NCBI RefSeq assembly: GCF_025854275.1
Contig: NZ_CP107567.1
Coordinates: forward strand, 2,170,001 to 2,234,000
DNA length: 64,000 nt
Source of the DNA: Streptomyces peucetius
GTDB taxonomy: Bacteria > Actinomycetota > Actinomycetes > Streptomycetales > Streptomycetaceae
Direction: 5' to 3'
Positions 18,058 through 27,050 of the stretch are shown here, piece by piece (position 1 is the stretch's first letter; the number at the start of each line of letters is the position of its first letter). Position numbers and translations under genes: made by a program. Under the pieces are notes generated by a model. That model searched no databases and was not told the DNA's origin. It worked only from the letters and a program-made list of their open reading frames with translations.

Positions 18058-18604
18058 TCAGGCCGACGTCACCGATCCGCCCACGGGCAGGCGCAGTGCC
18101 AGCTCGTCGTCGAGGAGCGCGGCCACGTGCCGATCCCAGGCGGTGGCCAGGGCGACTGCGGCGGGGCTGGGGAGCATCGCGCCGGACGTCAGCGCGCGCA
18201 CGGTGTCCGGCCCGGTGCCCGTGGGCCAGGGGATCGACGCCAGGCCCAGCTGGTGGTCCATGTCGACCACCGACTCGACGTCGAACCGAACGAACAGCGG
18301 CGTTCCGTCGGCGTCCTCCGGCAGCCCGTGGAGGTTCCGGCAGTACGCCGGGCCCAGCCGCCCCCCGGACGTCCACAAGGGCCACCCGGTCGGCCGCGTC
18401 CGCCTCCACCACGACGCCGCGGGCCAGTACGGATCCGCGGTCCCCGTCCTCGGTGATCACGTACGCGAGGTCGCCCACGGCCACGTCGTCGTGCCCGCCG
18501 ACGTACCAACGGTCCGTCCACGGCGTGCCGTCCGCAGCGCACTCGAACATGTCGACGGCGTCGTAGAAGATCCCGGCGTCACAGGTCAGCACCCGCACGG
18601 CCAT
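18058..18604 (-). pseudogene. Unrecognised gene split by a one-base frameshift
   Basis: ATG at 18604 follows GGGAGGTGA and reads MAVRVLTCDAGIFYDAVDMF... to VALVDVRG. A run of six C on the plus strand (18361-18366) then breaks the frame, and removing one base restores RLGPAYCRNLHGLPEDADG... to the TGA at 18058. The two parts give about 181 residues with no known domain. Either a recent mutation or a sequencing error in the homopolymer explains it. It lies in the islet next to the IS5 remnant. Confidence 0.6.
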
Positions 18605-18698
18605 GCTGTCGTCACCTCCCGAAAAGAGGCCAGTGTACGGGTACGCGGGGGGAAAAACCGGTGGGCGGCGGCCGGGCCCGCCCTTATGGTCGCCCTTG

Positions 18699-19169
18699 AT
18701 GGAGATGTCCTTCCGGAAGCTGCCGGACAACCAGCACGAGATCCTGGTCCGCGCCCGCAAGGGGCCGGACATCAGACTGCCTGCCCAGCCCGTCGGCCCG
18801 AGCATGCCGCACGACCTCGTCCACGCCGTCGTGGAGACCGCCCTCGGTATCGACGACGGCTTCTGGGGTGCGATGGCGCGCGGTGCCACCTTCCAGGGGT
18901 TCGTTCTCATCTCGCCGGGGCGGCACCGCCGCTCGGGGATGAAGGTGCTGCGGCGCGGTGGCGACGCCGTGATGGCCGCCGAGCTCTCCGTGAACTGGGC
19001 CCATCGGGTGTGGCGCGGGCTGCCCGCAGAGGGCCGCGGTGTCGGCCCGGCGCCACTCGACGCGGAGGCGCTTGCGAGGACGGGGCCGCGGCTGGACACT
19101 GCCGCCGCCCGCTGGGCCGCGGTCCCCGAGGGCGGGGAGCTCCTCTGGCGCTGGGGCACGGACCGCTAA
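18699..19169 (+). CDS. Conserved hypothetical protein
   Basis: 156 residues starting MEMSFRKLPDNQHEILVRAR, with a middle segment MPHDLVHAVVETALGIDDGF that resembles small Streptomyces proteins of unknown function. No domain or membrane segment is recognised. No good ribosome-binding site is visible before 18699, and an ATG at 18705 is equally possible. It is divergent from the frameshifted gene. Confidence 0.6.
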   Translation: MEMSFRKLPDNQHEILVRARKGPDIRLPAQPVGPSMPHDLVHAVVETALGIDDGFWGAMARGATFQGFVLISPGRHRRSGMKVLRRGGDAVMAAELSVNWAHRVWRGLPAEGRGVGPAPLDAEALARTGPRLDTAAARWAAVPEGGELLWRWGTDR

Positions 19170-19271
19170 GGGCACTGATCTGCGTCTTTCCAGCGGGTTA
19201 ACAGAACTCCGCAGGAGGTGTACCAGCAGCCTCGGCCTGACCGCCCAACCCGGCAACCGTTCCCGGTCGCA

Positions 19272-19835
19272 TCAGTCGGCGTACAGATCGGACTCGGAGA
19301 CCGACGGGCCAACCGCCTCGAACGGGTTGTCCACGGCGAGGAGGTCGTCGATCTCGGCGCGCAGGGCCGTGAAGGCCCCGCCCAGGGTCGTCGCGTTCCG
19401 GGTGGTCTCGCGTAGTACGTGGTACCCGGCGGACAGGCCCTTCCGGTCCAGGTCCAGCCGGGCCCACACCAGAGTCGAGACGATGAAGCTCTCCTCGGTG
19501 GCCGTCAGACGGGCGTCGATGCCGAACTCATCCACGGTCCGTTGGACGGTCGTGCCCTCAAGGTAGTTACTCAGGCGCACCTGTATGCCCGGCGGCAAGC
19601 TGGCCGCCGCGGGGTCCTCGGCGTCCCAAGGGTCTGCGGGGGTCTCGCCGCCGACGGGTTTCAGGACGAGAGCGCGTTCCACGCTGACCGCGTCCTCGCT
19701 GAACTGCTCAAAGTGGTCTCGCTGGAGCCGCTGCACGCCGACGAAGAGGCGTTCCTGCTCCGCTTTGAGGTCCGTGAGCGCGGTGAAGAGATCGATTGGG
19801 TTCACGGCGCAGACGCTAACGCCCGGGTCCGACAA
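19272..19835 (-). CDS. Hypothetical protein of the IS-flanked islet
   Basis: Up to 187 residues, acidic and mostly helical, without a recognised domain. Starts are TTG at 19835 or GTG at 19805 (VNPIDLFTALTDLK); neither has a clear ribosome-binding site. It lies between the decayed IS5 element and a solitary IS5-like end at 19872, suggesting acquired DNA. Function unknown. Confidence 0.5.
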   Translation of the reverse strand: MSDPGVSVCAVNPIDLFTALTDLKAEQERLFVGVQRLQRDHFEQFSEDAVSVERALVLKPVGGETPADPWDAEDPAAASLPPGIQVRLSNYLEGTTVQRTVDEFGIDARLTATEESFIVSTLVWARLDLDRKGLSAGYHVLRETTRNATTLGGAFTALRAEIDDLLAVDNPFEAVGPSVSESDLYAD

Positions 19836-19869
19836 TGACGGCCGCCGTCAGGGCCGGATGATCCACACC

Positions 19870-19897
19870 CCGTGATCGCAACCAAATACTCACCCTA
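19870..19897. mobile_element. Solitary relict IS5-type terminal repeat
   Basis: The sequence GTGATCGCAACCAAATAC followed by TCACCCTAG differs at only a few positions from the terminal repeats of the IS5 element at 16508-17957, including the outer CTAG. No partner end or transposase is found between 19180 and 19870. The CTA forms the stop codon of the adjoining phoD gene. It is read as the last trace of a related IS copy. Confidence 0.5.
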
Positions 19898-21526
19898 GAC
19901 GGCTTGCAGGCCGGGATTGCCGGCCTCGGTCACGAACGAGGCCGTCGTGGTGACCGGCGCGTCCGGTGTGGTCACCGCGGCGACCGTGCGGAAGTCGGCG
20001 CGCGCCTGCTGCCGGTCGAGAGTGACCGTCACATAGCCGCGTCGGCCGTTGTAGAACCGCATGTGCGGGTTGGCCCGGGTGTAGGTGTCCCAGGTGGCCG
20101 GCTTGTCGGCGCCGTCCTTGCCGCTGGAGATCGAGGTGGCGACGATCTCGGTGCCGACGACCTCCGCCCCGGGCGTCTCGTAGTCGCGCTTGATGTCGTA
20201 CGCGTAGGCGACGTGCACGTCACCGGTGAGGACCATCAGGTTCTCGACGCCGGCGGACCGGGCGCCGTCGAGGACGCGGTCGCGGGAGGCGGGGTAGCCG
20301 TCCCAGGCGTCCATGCTGAGCCGGGGGTCGTCGCCCAGGTCCAGCGCGCGCCGGGAGAAGTTGACCTGCTGCGGCACGACGTTCCAGGTGGCGGCGGAGG
20401 CCCGCCAGCCGTCGATGAGCCAGCGCTCCTGCTGGGCGCCGGTCATGGTGCGCGACGGGTCCTCCGACTCGGGCCCCGAGACGTGTGCCCGGTCGCCGTA
20501 CGCCTGGTCGGAGCGGTACTGGCGGGTGTCGAGCACGTCGAACTGGGCGAGCTGCCCGTAGTGCAGCCGGCGGTACAGCTGCATGTCGGGGCCGACGGGC
20601 TGCTGGGGCGCGCGCAGCGGCATGTTCTCCCAGTACGCGCGGTACGCGGAGGCCCGGCGGAGCAGGAACTCCTCCGGCGGTACGCCGTTCTCGGGCGTCC
20701 CGTCGGCGTAGTTGTTCTCCGTCTCGTGATCGTCCCAGGTGACGACGAAGGGGTGGGCGGCGTGGGCGGCCCGGAGGTCGGGGTCCGACTTGTAGAGGCC
20801 GTAGCGCAGCCGGTAGTCCTCCAGGGTGACCGTCTCGCGGTTGAAGTGGGCCGGCAGGACGCGGTCGGTGTAATTGCGGGCGCCGCCCGCGGAGTTCACG
20901 GCGTACTCGTAGAGGTAGTCGCCGAGATGGAAGACGACGTCGACGTCCTCGGCGGCGAGGTGCCGGTAGGCGGTGAAGTAGCCGTCGTGGTACGCCTGGC
21001 AGGACACGGCGGCGAGCTTCAGTCCGCCGAGGGCGGCACCGGGCGCGGGCGCGGTGCGGGTGCGCCCGGCGGGGCTGATCCAGGTGCCGGTGCGGAAGCG
21101 GTAGTAGTAGACGCGGTCCGCCTCCAGGCCGACGGCCTTGACGTGGACGCTGTGGTTGAACTCGGGGTGGGCGGTGACGGACCCCCGCTTGGCGATCCGG
21201 GCGAAGGCGGCGTCGTACGCGACCTCCCACTGGACCTGGACGCTCGCCTGCGGCAGGCCGCTGCCCGGTTCGTACGGTTTCGGCGCGAGGCGCGTCCACA
21301 GGACGACGGAATCGGGCCGGGGGTCGCCGGAGGCGACGCCCAGGGTGAAGGGGTCCTCGGTGATCTTCCGGCCGTTGACAGTCCTGGCGTGCGCGGTGCC
21401 GGGCAGGTTGACCGAGAAGGCCAGCGTCGCGGCGGCGGCCGTGGCGGTGAGGATGGTGCGCCGGCCGAGATGCCGGGCTGCCGCAGCTCTGAGCTCGGCC
21501 GAATGGGCGGTGTGCGCGGGTGTCAT
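19895..21526 (-). CDS. phoD: Secreted PhoD-type alkaline phosphatase
   Basis: A calcium/iron-dependent phosphodiesterase/phosphomonoesterase exported in folded form for phosphate scavenging. The 543-residue protein begins with a twin-arginine signal (LGRRTILTATAAAATLAF) ending near ARTVNG. The catalytic part shows HLGDYLYEY, TWDDHETENN and LTGDVHVAYAYD, the PhoD metal-ligand motifs. Length is typical. The TAG stop coincides with the CTAG of the relict IS end. No clear PHO box was found upstream. Confidence 0.92.
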   Translation of the reverse strand: MTPAHTAHSAELRAAAARHLGRRTILTATAAAATLAFSVNLPGTAHARTVNGRKITEDPFTLGVASGDPRPDSVVLWTRLAPKPYEPGSGLPQASVQVQWEVAYDAAFARIAKRGSVTAHPEFNHSVHVKAVGLEADRVYYYRFRTGTWISPAGRTRTAPAPGAALGGLKLAAVSCQAYHDGYFTAYRHLAAEDVDVVFHLGDYLYEYAVNSAGGARNYTDRVLPAHFNRETVTLEDYRLRYGLYKSDPDLRAAHAAHPFVVTWDDHETENNYADGTPENGVPPEEFLLRRASAYRAYWENMPLRAPQQPVGPDMQLYRRLHYGQLAQFDVLDTRQYRSDQAYGDRAHVSGPESEDPSRTMTGAQQERWLIDGWRASAATWNVVPQQVNFSRRALDLGDDPRLSMDAWDGYPASRDRVLDGARSAGVENLMVLTGDVHVAYAYDIKRDYETPGAEVVGTEIVATSISSGKDGADKPATWDTYTRANPHMRFYNGRRGYVTVTLDRQQARADFRTVAAVTTPDAPVTTTASFVTEAGNPGLQAV

Positions 21527-21658
21527 GTGGCCCTCCCCTGACGGCTGTTGTCAGCCGCATTGGAGCCGGAGCCGACGAATCCGCGTTGTCGCGGACACAA
21601 CATCCGCATGTCGGTCGGATGAGATCCGTGTGCGACGCATGCGCGTACGCTGCGGGCC

Positions 21659-22462
21659 ATGAAGTCAGTGGCGAGGATCGCGGTGGTGACAGGCGCGGGC
21701 TCCGGCATCGGCCGGAGCGTCGCGCTCGAACTGGTACAAACAGGACAGGGCGCGGCCGCCGGTTCGAGGGTCGGCCCGAAGTGGTCAGTGGCCCTCGCCG
21801 GTCGGCACAACGAGACGCTCGAGGAGACCGCGGCGCTGATCCGCGCCGCCCGGCCGGACGCCGAGCTGCTGTGCGTCCCGACGGACGTGACGGATCCCGA
21901 GGCGGTCGCCGCGCTCTTCTCCGCCGTCCACGAGCGCTACGGCCGGCTGGATCTGCTGTTCAACAACGCGGGCACGTTCGGCCCCGGCGGTGTGCGCTTC
22001 GAGGACCTGGAGTACTCCGCCTGGCGCAAGGTCGTCGACACGAACCTGAACGGCGCGTTCCTGTGCGCACAGGCAGCGTTCCGCCTGATGAAGGAGCAGA
22101 CACCGCAGGGCGGCCGGATCATCAACAACGGCTCGATCTCGGCGCACACGCCGCGCCCGAACTCCGCGCCGTACACCGCCACCAAGCACGCGCTCACCGG
22201 GCTGACCAAGTCCCTGTCACTGGACGGCCGGCCCTACTCGATCGCCTGCGGCCAGATCGACATCGGCAACGCGGCCACCGACATGACGAGCGCCATGCAG
22301 TCGGGCGTCCTCCAGGCGAACGGTGAACTGTCCCCGGAGCCGGTGATGGACGTGAGCGACGTGGCGCGGACCGTGCGCCACATGGCGGAACTGCCGCTGG
22401 AGGCGAACGTGCAGTTCGCGACGGTACTGGCGACGAACATGCCGTTCATCGGGCGCGGCTGA
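21659..22462 (+). CDS. SDR-family oxidoreductase with an N-terminal insertion
   Basis: 267-residue short-chain dehydrogenase: cofactor motif TGAGSGIG (11-18), NNAG (about 102-105), and catalytic Tyr/Lys in YTATK with NNGSIS upstream. Between the first helix (VALELVQ) and the second strand (WSVALAGR) about 14 extra residues, [14 protein letters not shown], interrupt a region that is normally tight. The extra DNA keeps frame. Substrate unknown. Divergent from phoD. Confidence 0.85.
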   Translation: MKSVARIAVVTGAGSGIGRSVALELVQTGQGAAAGSRVGPKWSVALAGRHNETLEETAALIRAARPDAELLCVPTDVTDPEAVAALFSAVHERYGRLDLLFNNAGTFGPGGVRFEDLEYSAWRKVVDTNLNGAFLCAQAAFRLMKEQTPQGGRIINNGSISAHTPRPNSAPYTATKHALTGLTKSLSLDGRPYSIACGQIDIGNAATDMTSAMQSGVLQANGELSPEPVMDVSDVARTVRHMAELPLEANVQFATVLATNMPFIGRG

Positions 22463-22615
22463 CCGCTCCCCGCCGGCCGGCTCGCACCCGGGACGGCGTC
22501 CGGTTCCGCCGTCACCCGTGCAGCGAGCGGCCGTACGCCGGCTCCGTGCCCCATCCGTGCGGCGGGCGCCGGGAATTGGACCGCACGCGGGCCAGTCCGT
22601 GACAGGCTGGCGCGC

Positions 22616-22939
22616 ATGGAGCGCACGGATCAGAGCTGGGAGAGCGTGGAGCGCCTGCACGCCTGGCTGCGGGAGAGCAACACGTACCCGCCGGAGCAGG
22701 AGGTGCTGCTGCGGGTGCTGAAGCTCTCCGAGGAGGTCGGCGAGGTCGCCCAGGCGGTCATCGGCGCGAAGGGGCAGAACCCTCGCAAGGGCACCACGCA
22801 CAGCTGGCAGGACGTGGAGTCCGAGCTGTGCGACGTGATCATCACGGCCATGGTGGCGCTGCGCACGCTCACCCCGGACGCGGCGGGGACCTTCACCTCC
22901 CGTCTGGACCATGTGGTGAACCGCTCCCTGGGTGACTGA
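22616..22939 (+). CDS. MazG-like nucleotide pyrophosphohydrolase-family protein
   Basis: 107 residues with the all-alpha NTP pyrophosphohydrolase fold. The metal-binding signature appears as KLSEEVGEVAQAVIG (about 37-51) and ESELCDVIITAMVAL (about 69-83), the EExxE and ExxD elements of MazG/dUTPase-like enzymes. It probably hydrolyses non-canonical or alarm nucleotides in the cytoplasm. ATG at 22616. Confidence 0.85.
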   Translation: MERTDQSWESVERLHAWLRESNTYPPEQEVLLRVLKLSEEVGEVAQAVIGAKGQNPRKGTTHSWQDVESELCDVIITAMVALRTLTPDAAGTFTSRLDHVVNRSLGD

Positions 22940-23047
22940 CCGGCCACGCGTCGCAGGTCGTGCGTGTGGTTTCAAGTCCGTCCCACTCGGAAGACTTTCC
23001 GTGGGGAAGGAAAGCGCACGCCGCAACGGACCAGTGGGGGGCCGGAG

Positions 23048-23503
23048 TTGGGCTTTCGATGCGCCGCGTGCGACGGCCCGGGCGCCCGCTGGGACGCCGG
23101 CCGGCGCACCGCTCTGTGCCCACCGTGCGAGCACACCGGCCGTACGGCCGGCCGTGAGCCCGTCCGGCTGGGCGACGTCCTGACCGCCGCGGGGGGCGAC
23201 CCCGCGTTCGCCGCCCTGAGGGAGCGCTGCGGCCCCCGCCGCACGTCCTGCCGGTACTGCGGCGCCACCGCCGAGTGGCACCGTACGGCCGACGGCCGCT
23301 GGATGCTGATGGAGCCGGGCACGCACCCCGCCGAATCCGTGCCGCCGGGCCGCCGCCGGCACACCGCGGCCGACCCCCGCACCGCCGCGCCGACCGGTCT
23401 CTGCCGCGTGGGGCACGCCGACGTCTGTCCGGCGCGCTCGGCCCCGCCCGACACTCCGGCCCTGCTCGCCCTGTGGCGGCGGAACGCGCGGCAGTGGGTA
23501 TGA
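23048..23503 (+). CDS. DUF6083-like zinc-ribbon protein
   Basis: About 151 residues from a TTG at 23048 behind a G-rich stretch. Two Cys pairs are visible: CAAC/CPPC and CRYC, with a middle segment EWHRTADGRWMLMEPGTH and a final VGHADVCPA, the layout of DUF6083 proteins common in Streptomyces. A metal-binding, non-catalytic role is likely. It lies 203 bp upstream of the cyclodipeptide synthase on the same strand, but the gap argues against one operon. The gap holds no gene and presumably the CDPS promoter. Confidence 0.65.
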   Translation: MGFRCAACDGPGARWDAGRRTALCPPCEHTGRTAGREPVRLGDVLTAAGGDPAFAALRERCGPRRTSCRYCGATAEWHRTADGRWMLMEPGTHPAESVPPGRRRHTAADPRTAAPTGLCRVGHADVCPARSAPPDTPALLALWRRNARQWV

Positions 23504-23706
23504 GCAGCGAGCCGGGGGCCGCTCCATCGGCCTCCGCACCGCAGGCGAAAAGGTGATCGTTCAACCGCCTTGTCCGACAGGTGAGTTACTGCCCGGTCGG
23601 TGTGGATCTCGGAATCTTCATTGAGTACTGTCCGTGACGCCGTCGCCACACCAGGGGCACAGGGCCCCGAAGGGACTAGCGACGGCGTGAAGGACCAAGA
23701 CCTCTG

Positions 23707-24417
23707 TTGACCACTGCAGTTGAACTCTTCACCGTCCGGCCCTACACACCGCACTGCCGGGTCATCCATGACGAGGGCGAGCACGCCGTCATCGGCATAT
23801 CGCCGGGGAACTCGTACTTCTCCGCCCGTCGCGTCACGGATCTGGCCCACTGGGGCGCCCGCCACTTCCGCCGGGTCGACCTCGTCTACACCGACCTGCA
23901 CGTCGCCGACATGTACGAAGCGCTCGGCTACCCGCCCGACGACGCGCGCCGCAAGGCCGTGAAGAACCTCCGGGGCGTACGGGCCAAGGTCACCAACGCC
24001 GCCCGGGACGCCGACCCCGCGGGCGGCCGCGTGAACGCCCGGCCCGTGTCGGAGCTCGCGTCGCACCCGGCCTACCGCGAACTCCACGACCACTTGGGCA
24101 ACCTGCTCGCGACCGACGCCGAGTTCCGCACGACCTGCGACGCGCTGGTCGACACGTTCCTCTCGTCGAAGGTCCTGGGCGGTGCGCAGAGCACGGCCCG
24201 CCAGCGCGAGGTCTGCCTCCAGTACATCGCCGCCGAAGCCCCCTTGTTCCTCGACACCCCGGCCATCCTCGGCGTCTCGTCCTCCCTGAACTGCTACCAC
24301 CAGGCGCTCCCCCTGGCCGATCTGCTGTACGCCCGCGGCTCCGGCCTCCGCGCATCCCGCAACCAGGGACACGCCATCGTCACTCCCGCCGAAGGAGACC
24401 AGCGTGACCAGCACTGA
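23707..24417 (+). CDS. tRNA-dependent cyclodipeptide synthase, Rv2275-like
   Basis: Makes a cyclodipeptide from two aminoacyl-tRNAs by ping-pong transfer. The 236-residue protein matches the class I-tRNA-synthetase-like fold of CDPSs. The catalytic Ser32 lies in [11 protein letters not shown] (AlbC Ser37); Y173 and E177 in [10 protein letters not shown] align with AlbC Y178 and E182. N35, Y197 and H198 mark the NYH subfamily. Long stretches agree with my memory of M. tuberculosis Rv2275, a cyclo(Tyr-Tyr) synthase, including [14 protein letters not shown] and [20 protein letters not shown] (each quoted to 20 residues or fewer). It lacks the roughly 50-residue N-terminal extension of Rv2275. 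TTG start at 23707. Its end overlaps the P450 by 14 bp. Confidence 0.93.
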   Translation: MTTAVELFTVRPYTPHCRVIHDEGEHAVIGISPGNSYFSARRVTDLAHWGARHFRRVDLVYTDLHVADMYEALGYPPDDARRKAVKNLRGVRAKVTNAARDADPAGGRVNARPVSELASHPAYRELHDHLGNLLATDAEFRTTCDALVDTFLSSKVLGGAQSTARQREVCLQYIAAEAPLFLDTPAILGVSSSLNCYHQALPLADLLYARGSGLRASRNQGHAIVTPAEGDQRDQH

Positions 24418-25591
24418 CACCCTGCTCGACTTCCCGTTCTCCGCACGCGGCGACCGTCTCCCGCCGCAGATCGAGGACCTGCGCGCCGAACCGGTCAAGC
24501 GCGTGCGCACCATCGCCGGCGACGAGGCATGGCTCGTCTCCTCGTACGCCCTGTGCAAGCAGGTCCTCGAGGACTTGCGGTTCAGCCTCAAGGACACCTC
24601 CGCCCCCGGCGTGCCCAGGCAGTACGCGCTGACCATTCCGCCGGAAGTGGTCAACAACATGGGCAACATCACCGGGGCCGGGCTGCGCAAGGCGGTGCTG
24701 AAGGCCATCAACCCCAGGACCGGAGGACTCACGGACTGGATGCGCGGCCACGCCGAGGCCCTGGTCGACGAGCTCATCGATCAGGGCCCGCCGGTCGACC
24801 TCCGCGGCCGGTTCACCAACCCCTACGCCGAGCATCTGCACTGCCGCATCCTCGGCATACCGGAGGCCGACGCGCCGCGCCTCGCCGCCAGTCTCGACAT
24901 CGCGTTCATGAACTCGGCGTGTCCCGTCACGGGAGCACGCCTGAACTGGGACCGCGACATCGGCTACATGGTCGCCCGGCTCGACGATCCCGAGACCACC
25001 GGACTGATGGCCGAACTCGCCGCCCTTCGGGGCCTGCCCGAGTACGCGCACCTCACCGACGAGATGCTCGCCACCGTGGGCGTCACCATGTTCGGCGCGG
25101 GCGTCATCTCCACCATGGGCTTCCTGACCATGGGGATCTTCTCCCTCATGCAGCACCCTCAGGTGTGGGAGCAGCTCCGGAGGAACCCGGAGAAGATCCC
25201 GGCCGCCGTGGACGAACTGCTGCGCGTCAACCTGTCCATCGCCGACGGTCTGCCCCGGCTGGCCCTCGAGGACGTCGTACTCGGCGGCACCCTGGTGAGG
25301 CGCGGCGAACTCGTCCTCGTCCTGGTCGAGGCCGCGAACACGGACCCGGGCGCGTTCCCCGACCCGCACCTCGTCGACATCGACCGGCCCGAGGCGAGCA
25401 CGCACCTGTCGTTCGGCGGAGGCGCGCACTACTGCCCGGCCACGGCCCTCGGGAAGAAGCACGCGGAGATCGCGATCGAGGTACTCCTCGAGAGGATGCC
25501 CGGCCTGCACCTGGCGGTCCCCGTCGACCAGCTCGTGTGGCGCACCGGATTCATGAAACGCATTCCCGAACGCCTGCCCGTCGCCTGGTAG
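24404..25591 (+). CDS. Cytochrome P450, CYP121-like (mycocyclosin synthase-like)
   Basis: 395 residues, heme-ligand Cys344 in SFGGGAHYC. Near-identity with my memory of M. tuberculosis CYP121 runs end to end: [52 protein letters not shown] and [11 protein letters not shown]121 couples the two tyrosines of cyclo(Tyr-Tyr) to mycocyclosin. Substrate-contact residues V82, V83, N85, A167, F168, W182 and S236 are kept, but CYP121 Gln385 and Arg386 are Met384 and Lys385 here. The I-helix AGVIST lacks the usual acid-alcohol pair, as in CYP121. Translationally coupled to the synthase. Confidence 0.93.
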   Translation: MTSTDTLLDFPFSARGDRLPPQIEDLRAEPVKRVRTIAGDEAWLVSSYALCKQVLEDLRFSLKDTSAPGVPRQYALTIPPEVVNNMGNITGAGLRKAVLKAINPRTGGLTDWMRGHAEALVDELIDQGPPVDLRGRFTNPYAEHLHCRILGIPEADAPRLAASLDIAFMNSACPVTGARLNWDRDIGYMVARLDDPETTGLMAELAALRGLPEYAHLTDEMLATVGVTMFGAGVISTMGFLTMGIFSLMQHPQVWEQLRRNPEKIPAAVDELLRVNLSIADGLPRLALEDVVLGGTLVRRGELVLVLVEAANTDPGAFPDPHLVDIDRPEASTHLSFGGGAHYCPATALGKKHAEIAIEVLLERMPGLHLAVPVDQLVWRTGFMKRIPERLPVAW

Positions 25592-25619
25592 CGCACGACC
25601 GAATCGGCACGGCGCACCC

Positions 25620-25649
25620 GCCGGCTCCGGCCTCACGGCCGGGGCCGGC
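25620..25649. terminator. Hairpin terminator after the CDPS-P450 operon
   Basis: Arms GCCGGCTCCGGCC (25620-25632) and GGCCGGGGCCGGC (25637-25649) pair with one mismatch around a TCAC loop, 28 bp after the P450 stop and 40 bp before the 3' end of the convergent RNase P RNA gene. It probably terminates the operon and shields rnpB. Confidence 0.65.
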
Positions 25650-25689
25650 ACAGGCAGGCAGACGGGCAGGCGGGCGTTGAGCGTTGGGC

Positions 25690-26101
25690 GGCAGACGAGT
25701 CGGGCTGTACGCCGGGTTCTGTGCACCCGGGACCTCGCGGTCGTCGGGGCGACGGCCATCCATCTAGGACCGGCGTTGCCACCGGCCTCGTGCGGTCTAC
25801 CCGCGGACTCGGGCGGGCAGCCCTCATGCGTCCGCGCAGGACCACCTTGCGGCGGTCCCTCTTGACCTTGCTCCGGGTGGGGTTTACCTAGCCGCCTGAG
25901 TCACCTCAGGCGCTGGTGGTCTCTTACACCACCGTTTCACCCTTACCGAGGACCGAGGCCCCCGGCGGTCTGCTTTCTGTGGCACTGTCCCGCGGGTCAC
26001 CCCGGGTGGCCGTTAGCCACCACCCTGCCCTGTGGAGCCCGGACGTTCCTCGGGAGCCCCCTGTCGGGACCTCACGCGGCCGTCCGCCCGGCTCGTCTGC
26101 C
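25690..26101 (-). ncRNA. rnpB: RNase P RNA, bacterial class A
   Basis: The catalytic RNA that removes tRNA 5' leaders. The ends pair to form helix P1: GGCAGACGAG at the 5' end (from 26101) with the complementary CTCGTCTGCC at the 3' end (25690-25700). Conserved cores are visible on the minus strand: GAGGAACGTCCGGGCTCC with a following ACAGGGCAGGGTG, then GGTAAGGGTGAAACGGTG, GTAAGAGACCACC, and the 3' stretch ACAGAACCCGGCGTACAG. Length about 412 nt fits Streptomyces. Confidence 0.95.
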
Positions 26102-26231
26102 GTGAGGACCATGCTACCTGCCGTTTCGGAGGGCTCAGCCGCCCGCCGTCCGCGTGATCGGGGGCTTCACCTCGGCCGGGGCACACGGCCAAGGAAACGC
26201 GGCGGCATTCCGTGCGGTCTCCCGGCTCGCT

Positions 26232-26252
26232 TGACCTTGTCGCAGCGTCAAC
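26232..26252. promoter_or_regulatory. MerR-type operator within a promoter
   Basis: TTGACcttgtcgcagcGTCAA is an inverted repeat whose left arm doubles as a -35 element (TTGACC). A TCTAC-type -10 follows after about 18-19 bp, the long spacer of MerR-activated promoters. It lies 16 bp upstream of the MerR gene's ATG, implying autoregulation. No other target is apparent. Confidence 0.7.
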
Positions 26253-26267
26253 GTTTCTACTGGTCGC

Positions 26268-27050
26268 ATGCGAATCGGAGAGATCGCCGCCCTCGTCGGG
26301 GTGACGCCCCGCACCGTCAGGCACTACCACCACCTCGGGCTGCTGCCCGAACCCGTCCGCCGCCCCAACGGGTACCGGGAGTACAGCGTCCGCGACGCCG
26401 TACTGCTCGCGCGGATCCGGCGGCTGACGGAGCTGGGGCTGGGGCTCGACGAGGTGCGGGACGTGCTCGCGGACGACGCCGGACGGGATCTCGTCGAGGT
26501 GCTGGAGGAACTGGACGAGGACCTGGCCCGGCAGGAGGCGCTGATCCACGGGCGGCGGGCACGGCTTGCCGTGCTGCTCGCGCAGGCCCGGAGCGGCGAG
26601 CTGACCACGGAGGGGCCGGTGTCGCCGCGGCTGGCGGAGGTGTTCGGGGACATGGCCCGCGCGTCCGCCGGGCTGCCCGGTCCGGAGCCCGCGATGGCGG
26701 CGAAGGACCGTGAACTGCTGGCGCTGCTGGACACCGTGGCGCCCGAACCGGAACAGGAGAGGCTGATGGGGGCGATGCGCCGGATGACCGAGGCGCCGGA
26801 GGCGATGGAGCGGGCGTACGCCCTGTACGAGGAGATGGACGCACTCGCCGACGCGGATCCGGCCGATCCCCGGGTGGAGGCCACGGCCCGGTCCCTCGCG
26901 GCGATCCTGCCCGACGACATCGTGGCGAACCTGGGGGCGAACACCGTGCCGGACGACGGGTTCATGGACGCCTTCTTCGCCGAATTGCCGCCCGCCCAGA
27001 CGGCGGTCGTGACCCGTGCGCTGGAGCTGCTGGTGGAGCGTGCCCGGTGA
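26268..27050 (+). CDS. MerR-family transcriptional regulator
   Basis: 260 residues. The N-terminal winged helix begins MRIGEIAALVGVTPRTVRHY and continues LGLLPEPVRRPNGYREYS, textbook MerR. A long helical C-terminus (120-260) without metal-binding Cys suggests an organic effector. Its own promoter has a MerR-type operator. The end overlaps the next gene by four bases (GTGA), so the two are co-translated. Confidence 0.9.
   Translation: MRIGEIAALVGVTPRTVRHYHHLGLLPEPVRRPNGYREYSVRDAVLLARIRRLTELGLGLDEVRDVLADDAGRDLVEVLEELDEDLARQEALIHGRRARLAVLLAQARSGELTTEGPVSPRLAEVFGDMARASAGLPGPEPAMAAKDRELLALLDTVAPEPEQERLMGAMRRMTEAPEAMERAYALYEEMDALADADPADPRVEATARSLAAILPDDIVANLGANTVPDDGFMDAFFAELPPAQTAVVTRALELLVERAR

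Noticed and set aside
21538..21554. CTGAC-N7-GTCAG repeat as a third copy of the thiolase/LLM motif
   Set aside because: Spacing differs (7 rather than 5 bp), and the location between phoD and an SDR gives no functional link.
21527..21658. A PHO box for phoD
   Set aside because: No pair of 11-bp GTTCACC-like direct repeats was found in the short upstream gap.
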